Source: Diploscapter coronatus
Lineage: Eukaryota; Nematoda; Chromadorea; Rhabditida; Rhabditidae
Assembly (NCBI GenBank): GCA_964036155.1
Contig: OZ038422.1
Span: 17,011,201 to 17,075,200 of the forward strand
Length of the DNA: 64,000 bases
Direction: 5' to 3'
Shown one piece after another: positions 12,501 to 26,190 of this stretch. A program made the translations under genes and the position numbers. The stretch's first letter is position 1. Each line of letters begins with the position of its first letter. The notes beneath the pieces were generated by a model. The model saw only the letters and a list, made by a program, of their open reading frames with translations, was not told the DNA's origin and searched no databases.

Positions 12501-14737
12501 ACTCGAGAAAAGCTTCTGTAGATCAGGAGCGAGCGGTTTTGGAAATTTCGATTTTCGCTTACCGAAAATTTTCTCTAAAAGTTCGCTGCGTGTCTTCGTT
12601 AGAAACGTGTTTATACCGCTCGTCTCGGCTGTAGACGATGCTTATTTCACTCACCCACTTCCGAACTATATTCTAAGGATACTGTGGCATATCAACTACT
12701 ATTCAAACCAAAACATTCGAGATGAATAGCCCATTGTGAATGCCTTCGTCTCTATAATTTTGCACAAGTTCTGGACGCCTTGCATATTTCAGCATTTCAA
12801 CTTCATTCACAATTATGAAGTCGGCGCGAAAACTGTGTGCGCTCAAATATTTCCACTTTTAGAAGTCTGTTCAGGTACAAAAATGTGTAATTGGAAAAAA
12901 GACCTGGAATTTCTGCCATTCCTTGAGCTGTTTGGGATCGGGGAAGGAGATTCCATAGACACGCTGCAGGGACTCGGCGTTCGCATTGCCTTCCCAGTAC
13001 GAAGAGGACGACTTCGTCATTTGCATCGCCTGAACATTTCATAAATTGTCTTTGTTGGTTAATAAAGCTCAACAGCAGCAGCTCAAGTTCTAAACAGACC
13101 AATTTGTAAAGTTGATGTGATATCTTTGACATTGTTTGGTTGATGAGTTAACGAACTCTCCAAAAATCGCATTGTTATTATTTCTTGCTTACCTTGATCT
13201 TGCCCGTGTGCCTAACATGAGGCCCTCTGCAGAGATCGATGAGCGGCCCGCAGCGATAGACCGTCGTGGTGGGAGTCTTGACCTTCTCATTCAGAATTCG
13301 CACTTTGAACTTGTTGTACTTGAACATCTCCAGCAGGTCCTCTTTCGACACTTCCAATCGCTCAAATGGCTGCTTGTCCTGCAATCTCATGCATTTAATA
13401 AATCGTTTTTGTTTTATTTTCAATTTACCTTGACAGCACACTTTACGATCTGTTCAATCTTGGGGAAGTCGTCCGGACTGATGGTCTTGTCCTGAATAAT
13501 ATCAGTTTACAGATTAAGGATAGTCGGTATAAAAGACAAAAGATGGAATCATTTCATTCACCAACTTCTAATTAGTAAATTTTTTTTTCGGCAAAAAATG
13601 CCAACCTCATGCCACATGTCATAGTAGAATCCCTCGGAAATGGGCGGTCCATAGCAGAGATGCCCTCCACAAAAACGCTCCATCGCCTCTCCCAGAATGT
13701 GGGCGGAACTGTGCCAGAACACCTGAAGTCGTCATCTTTCACCAAATTCATGAATGAACTCAAGAATGTTACCGCTTTAGCCTCGTCATCGTCGAATTTC
13801 AGGATTTGCAGACTGGCATCTCCCTCGAATGGACGATCCAGATCCCACACCTACAAATTAAAAAAAAATTTCTTTTTTTAAGAAGAAAGATAGCACAAGT
13901 TTGAGTCGATGCAAAATAATGGAAAGACTATCGATTTTTGTCGTGAATTTGCAAAGACAAGTGGTTGAGAGTAAAAATCGATTATCGTCTTTCGTTGGAG
14001 GACTTTGTCATTTTCCAACCATAATCCGACTTGCAACTTTTTTTTTTCGAAAATTGTCAACTGTAACCGAATCGCACCGCAGCCACAGTTGCGGTTATTT
14101 ATTTGCGAGTTTGATCACGATCCATATTCATGAAATTGCACATTTTTTAAACGCAAATTAAGATAAAGAATTGAAAAAATCGGGATATTTCTTCAAGACA
14201 TATGTCAAGAAATCAAGAATAAGTCTCACCTCTCCATTGACTTTGGAGATGACGGCCGTATCGGCGAGTCCCTTGGAAATCCTCTCGGCGATTTCAAGAG
14301 GCGTGGTGCGCCAGGCCTTGCCCTCGTGCACCTTTCCATCTGGCAGGGTGATTTTGATGGGGGTTGGCTCCTAAATTTGTCATTTTTCTCAGACGAATTT
14401 CAATTTGTCCAACCTTAGCAGCGATATCGGCCTTGTATTTAGCCATAAGCCTGTCCCACAGGTTGATCCTCTCCTGGATGAACTGCGGCCAGGGCTGCAT
14501 TTCGGTCGGGGCCATCGACACTTTTTCCTGAAAAATAAAAAACAATCTAGAAATTTTTACGAAACAAACTGAAATTAACTCTGAGTTTGAAACGATGAGT
14601 AAAGGATAAGCAGAAAGTTGAATTTATTCGGATTTTAACGTCTCAATTTAGATTCCTCAAGCTAACTTCACTAAACCGTGAACTAGATAAATTCCGACCT
14701 CCTTGCCCAGATTCTCCTTGACGGATTCGTCAGCCAT
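9538..14737 (-). CDS. TARS1: Threonyl-tRNA synthetase, cytosolic, 700 residues, 18 exons
   Basis: Charges tRNA-Thr with threonine in the cytosol. The 18 exons I infer sum to 2103 bases, giving 700 residues, a normal length. Order: short N-terminal extension, TGS domain from about residue 55 ([20 protein letters not shown]), editing domain with HSSAH and CRGPHV, then the class II catalytic core. Core motifs include [11 protein letters not shown] with the zinc-binding Cys, [44 protein letters not shown] and [12 protein letters not shown]. The anticodon-binding domain follows [11 protein letters not shown] and ends at a TAG. No mitochondrial presequence is evident: the start [13 protein letters not shown] is acidic. 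An acceptor TTTCAG at about 14808 marks the probable start of the 5' UTR exon. The acceptor of the exon starting at 10372 is AAG rather than CAG. It is head-to-head with SMC4 across about 970 bases. Confidence 0.95.
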
Positions 14738-15709
14738 GTTTGTCCTCTCGGAGCTATAGAATCGCAGAAACAGCTGCCCTTGGCAAGAACGCTTCAAAGA
14801 CGACTGGCTGAAATGTAAAAGTGGCCGAGTTTTGAGTGATTTATAAATTCTGCGTGCAATCAGCCAAAAATCGAAATGTTAGATGATGAGAAGTGGACAA
14901 CAAAACAAAGGAGATTCTAGCAACCGAGCCGAGAATTTGAATGGGGAAGTGAACTATGGAAATGCCTGTCCTGCTTCTTCACAAGAAGACGAAATTTCGA
15001 GCCCTGATGCTCAGAAAGGATAAAACTTATCTTCAACTTCTCAGTTCGATTGCAAAAAGCGGGATAACTTTCAAGAATTCTAGATTCCGGCAACTGTATC
15101 AAAACCGAATTTCCGTATAAATCATAAAAAAAAAATCATGGAAAAAGTAGCGTGCCTTGTGAGAGTGAAAAGTCGCCCAAAAACGGACGAGAGTCGGAGA
15201 GCGGGCGTACTGAACGGGGACGGCTCGAGGCCTGAAATGGGGAGGTTGATGATTAGTCGCACAACTATACACTATTTATGTCGAAACGGAACGGGGAGGT
15301 GGGAAAACGTGGTTCAGAATAAAATACGTCAAAGCTGACGAAAAATGACTGGAAGTGGAAAAGCAGGATGAATGTGACTGAAAATGACTGGGGCGAGTTC
15401 GGACTGGAAAAGGGGGAAATGACGTGGGGCGCTCTGGCAGAGAGATGCCAAACACGTGGGGGACGGCACAAATCAAACAATTTTGGGACGAGCAATTTTG
15501 AAATCAACGAAAATTAAAATGAAAGGACGCAAAATAGGGGCGAATTGATTGGTGCATTTTGGGTGCATTTCAAGCTTTGTTATTGCGGGAAGTTTGAATT
15601 TCTTTCTTTGATTTTCGCAATTTTCTGTGATTTTTCGTGAATTCGTTTAATTTTGCTGATCCGGAATCCTTCAGCGAATCGGCAGCAGCAACCAGTCAGT
15701 GGATGAGCG
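14738..15709. promoter_or_regulatory. Divergent intergenic region between ThrRS and SMC4
   Basis: About 970 bases separate two divergent start codons, so promoters of both genes must lie here or in 5' UTR introns. A TTTCAG acceptor on the minus strand near 14808 and a CCTTCAG acceptor on the plus strand near 15672 suggest leader or cis-spliced 5' exons. I see no specific motif. Confidence 0.4.
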
Positions 15710-18700
15710 ATGCCGCGCAAAGCGGCTGTAGTGCAAAACGAGTCGGACGGGGACGCGGATGACTTCGACCTGCCTGATAGTCCTGGTTCGTCTTTTTCCT
15801 GTTTCAAACTTAACTCTATTTTCACTTTTCAGATGCGAGTGGCCCCAGCACCAAGAAGAAGAAGAAGTCGGCTCCCAAGCCCAAGCCGAGCAAGCAGAGT
15901 AATCCCAGAGCGAAGAGCGGTGACAAGGGACCTACATCGGTGAGTGGACGTTTCTGAATGGCTAGAGATTTGAAGCGAAAAAAACGAAATTCCTTTTCAA
16001 CTAAACTAAAATAGCTGTTTATTTTGATGATATTCAGCAAATTTAGTATTCTCCTGAAAACCTTGCTTTTCGAAAATGTACAGGAGCATTTACCTTTAAA
16101 ATTTAACGCATTCAGAGCCAAGCAAACGAAGACAAAGCTGCCTCGGATGATGGTGAAATGGACCTTGGTGAGGAGGAGTACGCTGCTCAGTATGAAGTCG
16201 AGGACTTGCTCAAAATGGTGGGAGAAGGCTCATTAAGACAAAAATGATCAACTTTAGACGATTCCTCCCCCTCCCAAGCCGATCATGGAATCGAACGGAA
16301 CGGGCGAGAGACTGATGATCAAGAAGATCGTCGCCATCAACTTCAAGTCCTACTACGGCAGACAAGAAATCGGCCCTTTCCATCAGGTATGAAGAGAGTT
16401 TTCGTTGCTTCAGACTAAACCAGCTACCCAATCTTGTATGATAGAAATTTATTTATCTCTAGAAAATATCATTTCCTACTTTATTCATGTTCAAGAGTCA
16501 ATGGTTTAATTGCTCTTCAAAATTGTATTATCATGCTTCTCAAAAATAACCCGTACCCGCGAGACGAGTCTATTTTGCGGGGCAGTGTGAGTGCACGTCC
16601 AAAAATTAGACAACTGAGACCTGATTATGGATCTTACAAAAATAACTGACATTTTAGAACTTCACCTCGATTGTGGGCCCGAACGGTTCTGGCAAGTCGA
16701 ATGTGATCGACGCGATGCTGTTCGTTTTCGGCTACAAGTCCCGCAAGATCCGCTCCAAGAAGCTGTCTGTGCTCATTCACAACTCCTCCAGACACCCCAA
16801 CGTCGATTCCTGCACCGTCGAAGTTCACTTCCATAAAATTGTCGATGTGGTATGTTCATTCGCTATTTTCTGGGCAGACCCTAGGAGGACGATCGCCAGA
16901 AGGCTTTTGCGACCTATCTTCAATTTATTTTCTTAACAAATTTCTCTCTGTAACTTGAGTTAGGCAAAATTTTCGTTCCTGTGACCTCTATCCCCCCGTA
17001 TATTTTCCTCGTCTAACGAGAGCGCTCCTTAGGCCTGTTCTGGGGGAAAAGTTGATATTTTCAGGAACCGTTCGAGGAGCACAGATACAGAATTGTGAAT
17101 GACTCGGAGTACGTCGTCACCAGAACTGCTTACAAGAATAACAGCAGCAAGTACTGCTTGAATGGACATGTAAAATTTGAAATTCCTTATGAAAATTACT
17201 AATCACTTTCAGCATACGACATTCAAGCAGATCGGAGCGCGTCTTCGTCAGGATGGAATCGACCTCAAACACAATCGCTTCCTCATTCTTCAGGTAGACC
17301 GAATTCATGGCTATCAAGAAGTTATTGCTCGACCTTTCGATAGAATTTATTCCAAAACAGACTCTTCCATTTGGATGCTTTCAAAACGCCGAATCAGCAG
17401 CTTCTATTTAAATCGTTCTAGCATTTGTTTCCTTGCAGTTGTCCATTTCAACTCACAATTTTAGGGTGAAGTTGAGCAGATTTCCTTGATGAAGCCGAAG
17501 GGCGTTGGGCCGAATGATGAGGGAATGCTCGAGTATCTCGAGGACATCATCGGAAGTAGCAGATTCAAGGCAGGCATCGTCGCATTAATGACGGAGAAGA
17601 TAGTGAACGAATTAACGAATTGCTGAATTGCAGATCCCAATCGAGAAGTTCACGGAGAAAATGCAGCAGCTGACTCTGGAGCGCTCGCAGCAGACCACGA
17701 AGAAGAACGCGGCGGAAAAGGCGAAGAAGGATCTGGACGAGCCCGTTAAGGAGGTCCTCAGATACATCAGAATGGAGAACGATGTCATTCTCAAGAAGCA
17801 GAAGATCTACACGTTTGACAAGTAGGGCCTGAATGGTCTCGTTAGATCCGAAACTTTTCTCATGTAAATCCGATGCCACCGAAAGTTTCGTTTATTTTCT
17901 TCTCTATCAAACTTGCCAACGATTTGTAGAAGTCGAACAATTGTATCCCCCTCATTCGTTAAATTCTCCAGGCTGAAGTACGAGGACAGAATTCCTGAAG
18001 CCCAGGCGAAGGCAGATGAAGTGCAGAAGGAGATCGACGAGGCGAAGGAGAGGAAGAAGCAGATCCTCGAGGAAAGAGACTCCAAGGCTAAGGAGGAGAA
18101 GAATTTGGAGAAGTATGAAAGGCGGCTACAAACTAAAGCATAGCTCTAAATTGCAGAGAGAAGGATGATAAGATCAAAGAAAGAGATACGGTGAAGAAGC
18201 AGTTGAACAGCTTGGAAGCAAAGGAGGCGAAGAGGAAGAACGATCTGGAAAGGGCCAGGGCTGATCTGAAGAAGTCTGAGGATGCGCTCAGCAAGGAGAA
18301 TAAGAAGGCTAGTAACAATTTTCTAAAGCCGACTAATTTTGAAGATTTGAAGAAAAAACATAAATTTGAAAACGAATCAAACCTCGTAACGTTATTTTAA
18401 ATTGAAATTACAATTATCTTTGCCTGACAGCCCAATACTAATTATTTGTTTTCAGAAGAAAGATCTCGAAAATGCACCAGCCAAATCGGGAAAGAAGATC
18501 GAGGAACTGGAGAAGGAAGTGGTCGAGTTGGAGGAGAAACAGAAAGTCAACCAAGAAGAGGTATGCTAATTTTAGAAATCCTAAAATGTCAAATTTTTCG
18601 TTACTTTTTAAATTTGCAGGAAGAGAAGAATCGTCCTGAATACGAGAAAAAGACTGAGAAGTTGCGAGAAGAAAGGGACACGATTGGAAAGGAACTCCTC

Positions 18701-21700
18701 GACAAGGACAAGACTGCTCGCGATGCTTCCAAGAATGTAAAAGCTCTTTACATAAATACATTGACTGCCAATGGTTTTTTGCACAACGCTAATTTTGACT
18801 AGGAATAACCCTTTTGCTGGATCATGTTGAACTGATTCACGTCAAACTTGGTATACGATTATATAGCGTGGCTTAAGATCTTCTAAAATTGTGTCAAGTT
18901 TCAGTTAAATTAGTTCAATATAGCTACAAATAATCGACTCTAAAATATCGCTTGTGCCCAATCTTTTGACCGCCAATGACCTGATTTTGTATTTCAGTTG
19001 ATGGTGGCCCAATCCGACAAGGCCAATCTTCTGTCTGCTGCAGACAAGGAGAAGAACAGACTAGAGGAGTTGGAGAGCAAGTTGCAGGAGATCGAGGAAG
19101 AAATTGACCAGTATCAGAAGTAAGCTTTTGACATTTGTCAACTTGATTTTAATCTGAAAAGTTGGCTCTTTCTAAGTGTTACATGGTTGCAGTATTAGAA
19201 AGGCAGCACCATCCTGAACTGGTGATAATTGTTAGTCGATTATACAATTATCCAATTATTCGATAGATGATGCAACTATGCGATCGTTCGAACAAGTCTA
19301 ACGTTTCAGGAAGAAGAAAATCGCTGAAGACGGCCTGCCGAAATATGAGGACAATTTGCAGAAAGCTAGACAGGAATTGAACGATTCCAAGAAGGCCATG
19401 GACGATGTCAATAATGAGGCACGCTGATTTTCTTTCGAATTATTTCTCTTTGCTCTTTCGACTAATTAGTATTGATTCCGGAAATGGTATGAATTTTTTT
19501 AAGACGGCTTGAAATTGAAATATCTGGACTTAGTATTATTGGATAGGTAGAGTAGATTTGATTGAGAAAGGATTTATCTTATCATTTCAAAGTCGTTGTC
19601 AAAATTCAGGTTATTTCCGAGTTGCCAATCAAAGTATCGAACTGCTTTTTTCATGTTCAATTCAATGGTAAAAGAATAGTAGTTTCTTCCCTTTCAGATT
19701 GACCAAATCCATCAGAAAATCCACGATGCAGATGATGCCCTGCGGAATTTGACGCAGGGCAATGCCGTGGAGAAGTTGTTGAAGAAGATGAACAGCGATG
19801 GGGACATTGAATATTTCGGCAGATTGGTGAGAGAATGAGGAATGGCTGATTAAGATGGATTGTTGCAGGGCGATTTGGTGTCGACCTCGCAGGAGTTCGA
19901 CAAGGCCATCTCGAATGCAACCAACTGGGATGTGTATGTCGTTGCCACTCAGGGTCACGGAAAGAAAGTCATCACTGCCATTCAACAGGTTCGATTTTCC
20001 AGAATGATAAAAACCGAAACTGTGTTGAAAATGGATACAATACCCTGCTACATCTTTCATGATATTTTACAACCTAAGCTAACAAGCTATTACTCAGTCC
20101 AATAATAATAATAATAATAATCGTTGAAACAATGCTTTTCCCTTCAGTAAATGATAGAAAAATGCTCTCTAGTTTGGCGAATTTTTATTATCTTGTTCAG
20201 CAAAGGCTGCCTCGCACGAACCTGATCACAATGGACGCTGTGAGAGATTTCGGAGCCAATTGCTACCAGCCTGCCAATGATCAGTCAGTTTATTGCTTTA
20301 TTTAAACAACTCGCATTCATCAAATTGCAGAGTTGCCCCTCGTCTGTTCGACCTGCTCAAAATCTCCGACCCCAAGTTCAACAAAGTGGTCTACCAGTCG
20401 CTCAGGGAGATGCGTCTCTGCGACAATCTCAATGCTGCCAATCAGATCAAGAGCAACAACTCCAACAAATACCGTTAGTTCTTTTTAGTTTATCACGATT
20501 TTTTTTTTTTTAAGTTTTCGAAATTTTCTAAAATAGCTATAATTTCCTTAGTGAATTTCAAAAGATTTACTCCGAACATTCAGGTGACCTGGTCTTCGTC
20601 TCTCGCGAAGGCAACATGATCTACCCCAACTCGAAAATTGTCGGAGGTGGAAAACCTGTCACGTAGGAAAAATCGAGATTTAATTCAAGCTTATTCTGCC
20701 TTTTCAGCAACAAAGTCGGTCACCGTTCTGTGGACAATCGCTCTGAAGCAGACCTGAGGAAGATTGTGAATGAGCTAAAATCGGAGGAGGCAGACAAGAG
20801 AAGGGAGATCGATGCCATCAAGAACAAAATCAGACAAGTAAGCAATTTTCCTGATTGATTATTCTTCTCTAAATGAAATGTAAGATTAAACATTTGGAAT
20901 CTTTACCCATCGAAAGAACGAAGAAGTTTGTAAAAAAGTTGTTATTTCACGAACATAGATAGTTTGCCTACTGTTTGTTCGAAAATGAAAATATTTGGAT
21001 ATTCAGCTGGATGGCTCTATTCACAGTTTGACTCGGGATATCGACAAATTGACGAATGATCTGAAGATGGCTGAGGATAGATTGAGGGTAGGAGATGGAT
21101 AATCAAGAATCTTTCTGACGACGAGTTTTAGATTACCGAAAGCAGCAGACAGAACATGCAGAAGCGGGTAGAGGAGCAGAGAAAGAAAGTGGATGAAGTG
21201 GAGGTGGACCAGAAGGAGCTGGATGAGAAGAATAAGCAGATTGCTGATTTGGAGAAAGGTTGGTTGATTGTTTGAACGATTTTCTTTTGAAAATTGAAAT
21301 ATGATTTCTATTACGAAAAATTATTTTATTCCATTATTTGTTCGTTACCAATCACTGAACTCAATAGCTGAGTGAGATCACTCGTAATTTTAACGTTTAA
21401 GTCCGCGACGACAAAGCAGCCATTTATGAAGAGGCGAATGACAGGTTCAAGAAAGTGGAGGAGCAGATCAAGAAGATCTACGACTCCCTCGTTGGGGTAG
21501 GGAATGCAAAGAGTTGACAGACTGACAGGAAAGAGTTCAGAACTTCAAAGTGGCGAAAGAGGCAGCGATCGAGGAGTTGAAGACCAAGAAGAAGGAAATC
21601 GCTAAGGAAAATGCTGCCATCGAATCGTCGTCCAGAAATCTACAAAAGGTTAGATTTAGCTAGTTGAATTTTAAAGACGTCATAATCAATGCGAATTTAC

Positions 21701-24700
21701 CTCTGATAAGGTTAGGTCTTATGAATCTCGCCAAATTTTTCATTTGATCGATTATGAATTATGCAAATTCAAGTCAAACCTCTTCTAGAGAATAATGAAG
21801 TGGAAAGAATAAAATCTTCAACCTTTCTAGTGTGAGAAGCGCATCGAACAACTCGAAGGCGAAATCGAAAAGGCACAGGAGGCGATTGAATTGCTGGACA
21901 AAGTGCAGAAGGACGATGGAGAAGGGGACGAACTGAAGGAGAAGGTTGAGCAGATTGAGGTAGGGCAGTCTCAGACTTTATTAGAATGAATTGTTTGTAG
22001 TATAAACGAATTCAATAAGTTGAGAATGAATCATTTTGAAAATTCGCGACTTGTATAAATGCTTGAAAGAAGGAGGGCATTTCTCCATCTTTTTCAGATC
22101 ACTTCTTAACCCTACTTATTCTTTCGCTAATTAGCGAATTGCGAAGCTTCTAAACATAGTGAATGCAGCGAATTGCAAAATCTCCATCACTTTTTATTTT
22201 ACATTTTTAGAACGAGATCAAAGAGATCGATGGGAAGATCAAGCAGCTGCGCAGCACTGGCAGAGGGTTCGATGACCAGGAGCTGGAATTGGACAAGCAG
22301 ACGAAGGTAATATGCAATATCCGCAAAAAGTGCAGGAGAATCGTGATTATGAAAAATGCCTTTATGACCGCTTACCGTGAAGCAATTTTGTTCAAACTTT
22401 ATACACATATTCTATCCATTCAAATGCAAATTTCTGCTTTCATTTGATTCGTAATAAGTAGGTAAGCCAGAATGAATTCAATTTCATGACTGCTCCAAGA
22501 TTTTGACCATAAACGTAAGCGATTGAATAAATTTCAGGAGCTGAAAGAGAAGCACGCCCACTACCTGGGCAAGATGCAAACTCTGCAGGGCAAAATAGCT
22601 GAAGTCGATAAGAAACTAAACGGACTCAAATTCACAATCATCAAGGATATGGATCTGCTGCCTGACGAGGTGAAGAGGGTCGACGACGGAGACGCAGAGC
22701 AGCTCAACGAGTCCATTCGGGAGGAGGCCGACTATGTCGCTTCTCAACGGGTTGAAGTAGGCTCTTTATTGTTTTAGCAGAGAAGATGATGCCATGAAAG
22801 TTTCTTATAAAGTTCACTCTATTTTTCAAAACTCGAACTGAATTTATCAATTCTGTAGAGCTAGATTAACTTGTAAGGAGATCTTTATATGTTAGTTTCG
22901 ATGAAATGGATTGAAATTCGTTGAATTTGATCTCTTCAACATCGAGAATTTACAGGTGAAAGCTGAGCCGATCGACGTTGACATGGATGAAGAAAATGAA
23001 GAGCAGCAAGATGAGGATGAAGGGCAGAGACGCAGACAGAGCAGTGGCAGAGGGGAGAGGGACAGAGACAGACCTGCTAGCAGAAAGGCAACACAGGACG
23101 ACGGAATGGAGCAGAGAATGGCACTCAAGCCTGCTGATTTGGATAAGGTAAGAATGAAGAGTTTTGCTAAAAGTAACTCAAATTAAAGAAGCAATATGAT
23201 GCAATCTATGGTTTGTGCATGACGTATCATATTGCATAATAATGACATATAGTGTATCTCTTTATACGGTACGAGTAGAAATATGCTCCAGAGCTAAAAG
23301 AACGCAAGAGACAGTCGAGAAACACCTGTCTCCTCTCTTCTTTCTACCCACAAAAACGAGATGTCTCTTCATTGTTTATTGCTTATCTTTTCTCGCTGAA
23401 ATTGAAGCACATTTGTACTCGTAGCGAACATAAAAGAGATTGCATAATAGTCATTTGTTCTGTTTGTCCAAAATATATTTTTGAGAAGAGAAAATTTTGA
23501 AGGAAAAAGGATTGCGAAGTTTCAGATCCGTGCGATGACCATCGATGACTACCAGGATCTGAATGTGAAGTTGCAGCAGGAAGAGCAGAAAATCGCTGAA
23601 ATCAAGAAGAATGTCGACTTCACTGTCCTCGATCAGTACAAAGAGAGGGTATGTTTGCCATTCAATTACTTGAAAATGAAAAGACTGAATTCAGCTGGCC
23701 AAGTACCAGAAAGAAGTTGAAGTTCTGAGGGAAATCAGCAAGGTCTACAACGAGCACAACACGAGGCTGGACAAGTTCAAGACTGAACGGACTGAGGAGT
23801 TCATGGTTGGTTGAGAAGGATGAAGTAATGGTAAAATGAATTTGCTGCAGGCTGGTTTCGTGGCGATATCTCTTGCAGTGCGTGAAATGTACCAGATGAT
23901 CACGATGGGAGGCGACGCATCGCTCGAAGCCAAGGACACCATCGATCCTTTCAGTGAGGGCATTGTGTTCATGGTAGGTGATATTTCAATTCTGATATGA
24001 AGAGACTTGTTGCAAATGTATAATCTTCGAAAATGACCAATTTTCAGATCCAAAACACCAAATTTGAGAAAGCATTTGCGCTCTCTAACTATGTCAATGT
24101 TTTCATTCAATTCCATTTTTAGGTGCGTCCCCCTAACAAGTCCTGGAAGCAGATCGAGAATTTGTCTGGTGGAGAAAAGACCCTCTCTTCGTTGGCACTC
24201 GTTTTTGCTTTGCATCATTACAGGTTGGAAATAATTTCTAAACTAGAGGATTTATTTATATACTCATTCATTCTTTTTCCAGACCAACTCCTCTGTACGT
24301 GATGGACGAAATCGATGCAGCCCTCGACTTCAGAAATGTCTCCATTATTGGCAGATACATTCTCGTATGAATTTCATTTATATTTTATAAACATCGAACT
24401 TTTAGAACCGTACCAGCAATGCCCAATTCATCGTGATCTCTCTCAGAAACAACATGTTCGAATTGGCACATCGACTCGTCGGCATTTACAAGGTTCGAAT
24501 TTAACAATTATAAATTTGAACATCAAATTATCAAGTAACTTGATGTGAAAATAGCTTTGCATTTTTATATGACTAATAATTCAAACGGAATTATTTCGTG
24601 TTTATGTCGAAAAATGGCATTTATTTATTGATTTCCAGGTGGACGACTGCACGGAGAACTGCGCGATCGACCCCGCGATGATCAACAAGAAAGTGCAGAA

Positions 24701-25750
24701 GTACATGAGTGCGCTGGTCGAGGCTGGAATAGAGGCCAGGAAGGACGATTTCGTGCCTGCCTCACAGAATCTGGAGCTGGAGGACATCGAACCGCAGAAC
24801 ACTTCTCAGGTGAGAATTTTGACTTTCATATCATATCAATTATTTTCTGAAGGCTTAGCTCATAGTTCACGAGCTTTTTATGTCCAGGCTATACTATTTT
24901 CCAGAAAAGTCCGCAAACTATGAATAGCCTCTTTGAATCACTTCAAATTGTTGGGAGGATTAATGTTTATTCCGTAAAGCTTGAAGATGAACCGTGGTGC
25001 AATCATTTTCTAGCGTATTGGAAATCGCAAAAGATTTATAAAATGGAGAAACTGACATAAAATATTTTTTCTCTCTCACTTTTCGACCACCAAGATCTTC
25101 AAACTCAGTTATATTTCATTAAAATCTAAATATGTCATAGTAAAATGAACATAATTGGCAAAAATCTTAAATTCTTCACATCGCATATTCATTCAATCAG
25201 TGTTATTCAGCATTCGAACTGGGAAGTGACATTCGAAGGCGAGAAGGAGCAGCAGCCTGCAAGCAATCAACCTAAGATGCAGAGGAAGAACACTGCTGCT
25301 GCAGGAAAGAAGAGGAAGAATTCCAGTGACAGGGATGAATCTGCCTCGCCTACTCGTCCTAAGAAGGCCTGTTTGAATTTTCTTTAGAAAATAATGACTA
25401 TGGCTATTTCTTGTTCTGCACTGAATTCGTTATGAATTTCTACTAAAAACGCAACGTTTACTTCTTTCATAATGCAAATGATACACTTTTTACGAAGGAA
25501 ATATATTCCTTTCAAAATTTGAAATGAATTGAAGTTTAATAAATTGCAGGCCAAGAAACCAACAGCCAGCAAGCACAGAGACGAAGAAGAGGAGGACGAT
25601 GCGTTTGAGATTGAGGAGGAAGAGGAAGAGGAAGAGGAGAGGAGGCCTGTGAGGAGAGGAAAACAGCCTGCCAAACAGAAGATGAGTGATGACGAGGTGA
25701 AGCAGCGATGCAGGACCAGAATCGATGACACTCCCTTCCAAGAGATTTAA
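15710..25750 (+). CDS. SMC4: Condensin subunit SMC4, about 1,590 residues, about 38 exons
   Basis: ATPase subunit of condensin, which compacts mitotic chromosomes with SMC2. About 38 exons were traced. A charged N-terminal tail precedes the head. Walker A GPNGSGKSNVIDAML lies near 16675-16715. Two long coiled coils flank the hinge (about 19.7-20.7 kb, ATQGHGKKVITAIQQ). The signature LSGGEKTLSSLA is at about 24161 and Walker B LYVMDEIDAALDF near 24295. The length is close to other nematode SMC-4 proteins. A disordered acidic then Arg-rich insert (exon 22957-23148) interrupts the second coil and begins VKAEPIDVDMDEENEEQ, a fit to a sumoylation consensus with acidic tail. The C-terminal tail is strongly acidic. 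The intron 17570-17633 is GC-AG; those at 19419 and 25367 may be too, the latter being the weakest junction. Nematodes also have the dosage-compensation paralogue DPY-27; nothing here favours it. Confidence 0.94.
20099..20123. repeat. AAT-type microsatellite in an SMC4 intron
   Basis: A run of AATAATAAT repeats lies in the intron between the hinge exons. It is ordinary simple sequence. Confidence 0.7.
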
Positions 25751-26190
25751 TTCAATCCATTTTTCTTGTAATAATTCATCTCAAATTCACTTTCATCAGG
25801 TTCCATATGTATTGATAGCTCATTTCTTTCACTTTTTTGCAAGAATACATCTTTTAGAAATTGAGTGATTTTCGAGGTTCATCCTTTTCTCCAAATTTAA
25901 TTATTTCATCACTTCTAGTTTTACCCTTTGTATTCATACAGGAATTTCCATACCAGAACCTTTTTTTTAATTATTCTCTTGCAACGATCTCAATGCGCTT
26001 ATTTTATCACCAATTTATTGATGACTTCATGTATTAATTCAGTTTATCCCTCCACTGGTGTGTCGATTTGTGCACTGAATAAAGTGTTACATGCGGTTCA
26101 GTTATGTACAGTTTATTACTCAATTCAATTAATGCTGTCATATTTGCAACAATTTTCATATCTTTATCATCATTTTCCAATTCGATCGTT
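25751..26190. other. Convergent 3' intergenic region
   Basis: This 440-base AT-rich stretch separates the stops of SMC4 (+) and the lipase (-). It should hold both polyadenylation sites. No gene is seen. Confidence 0.45.
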
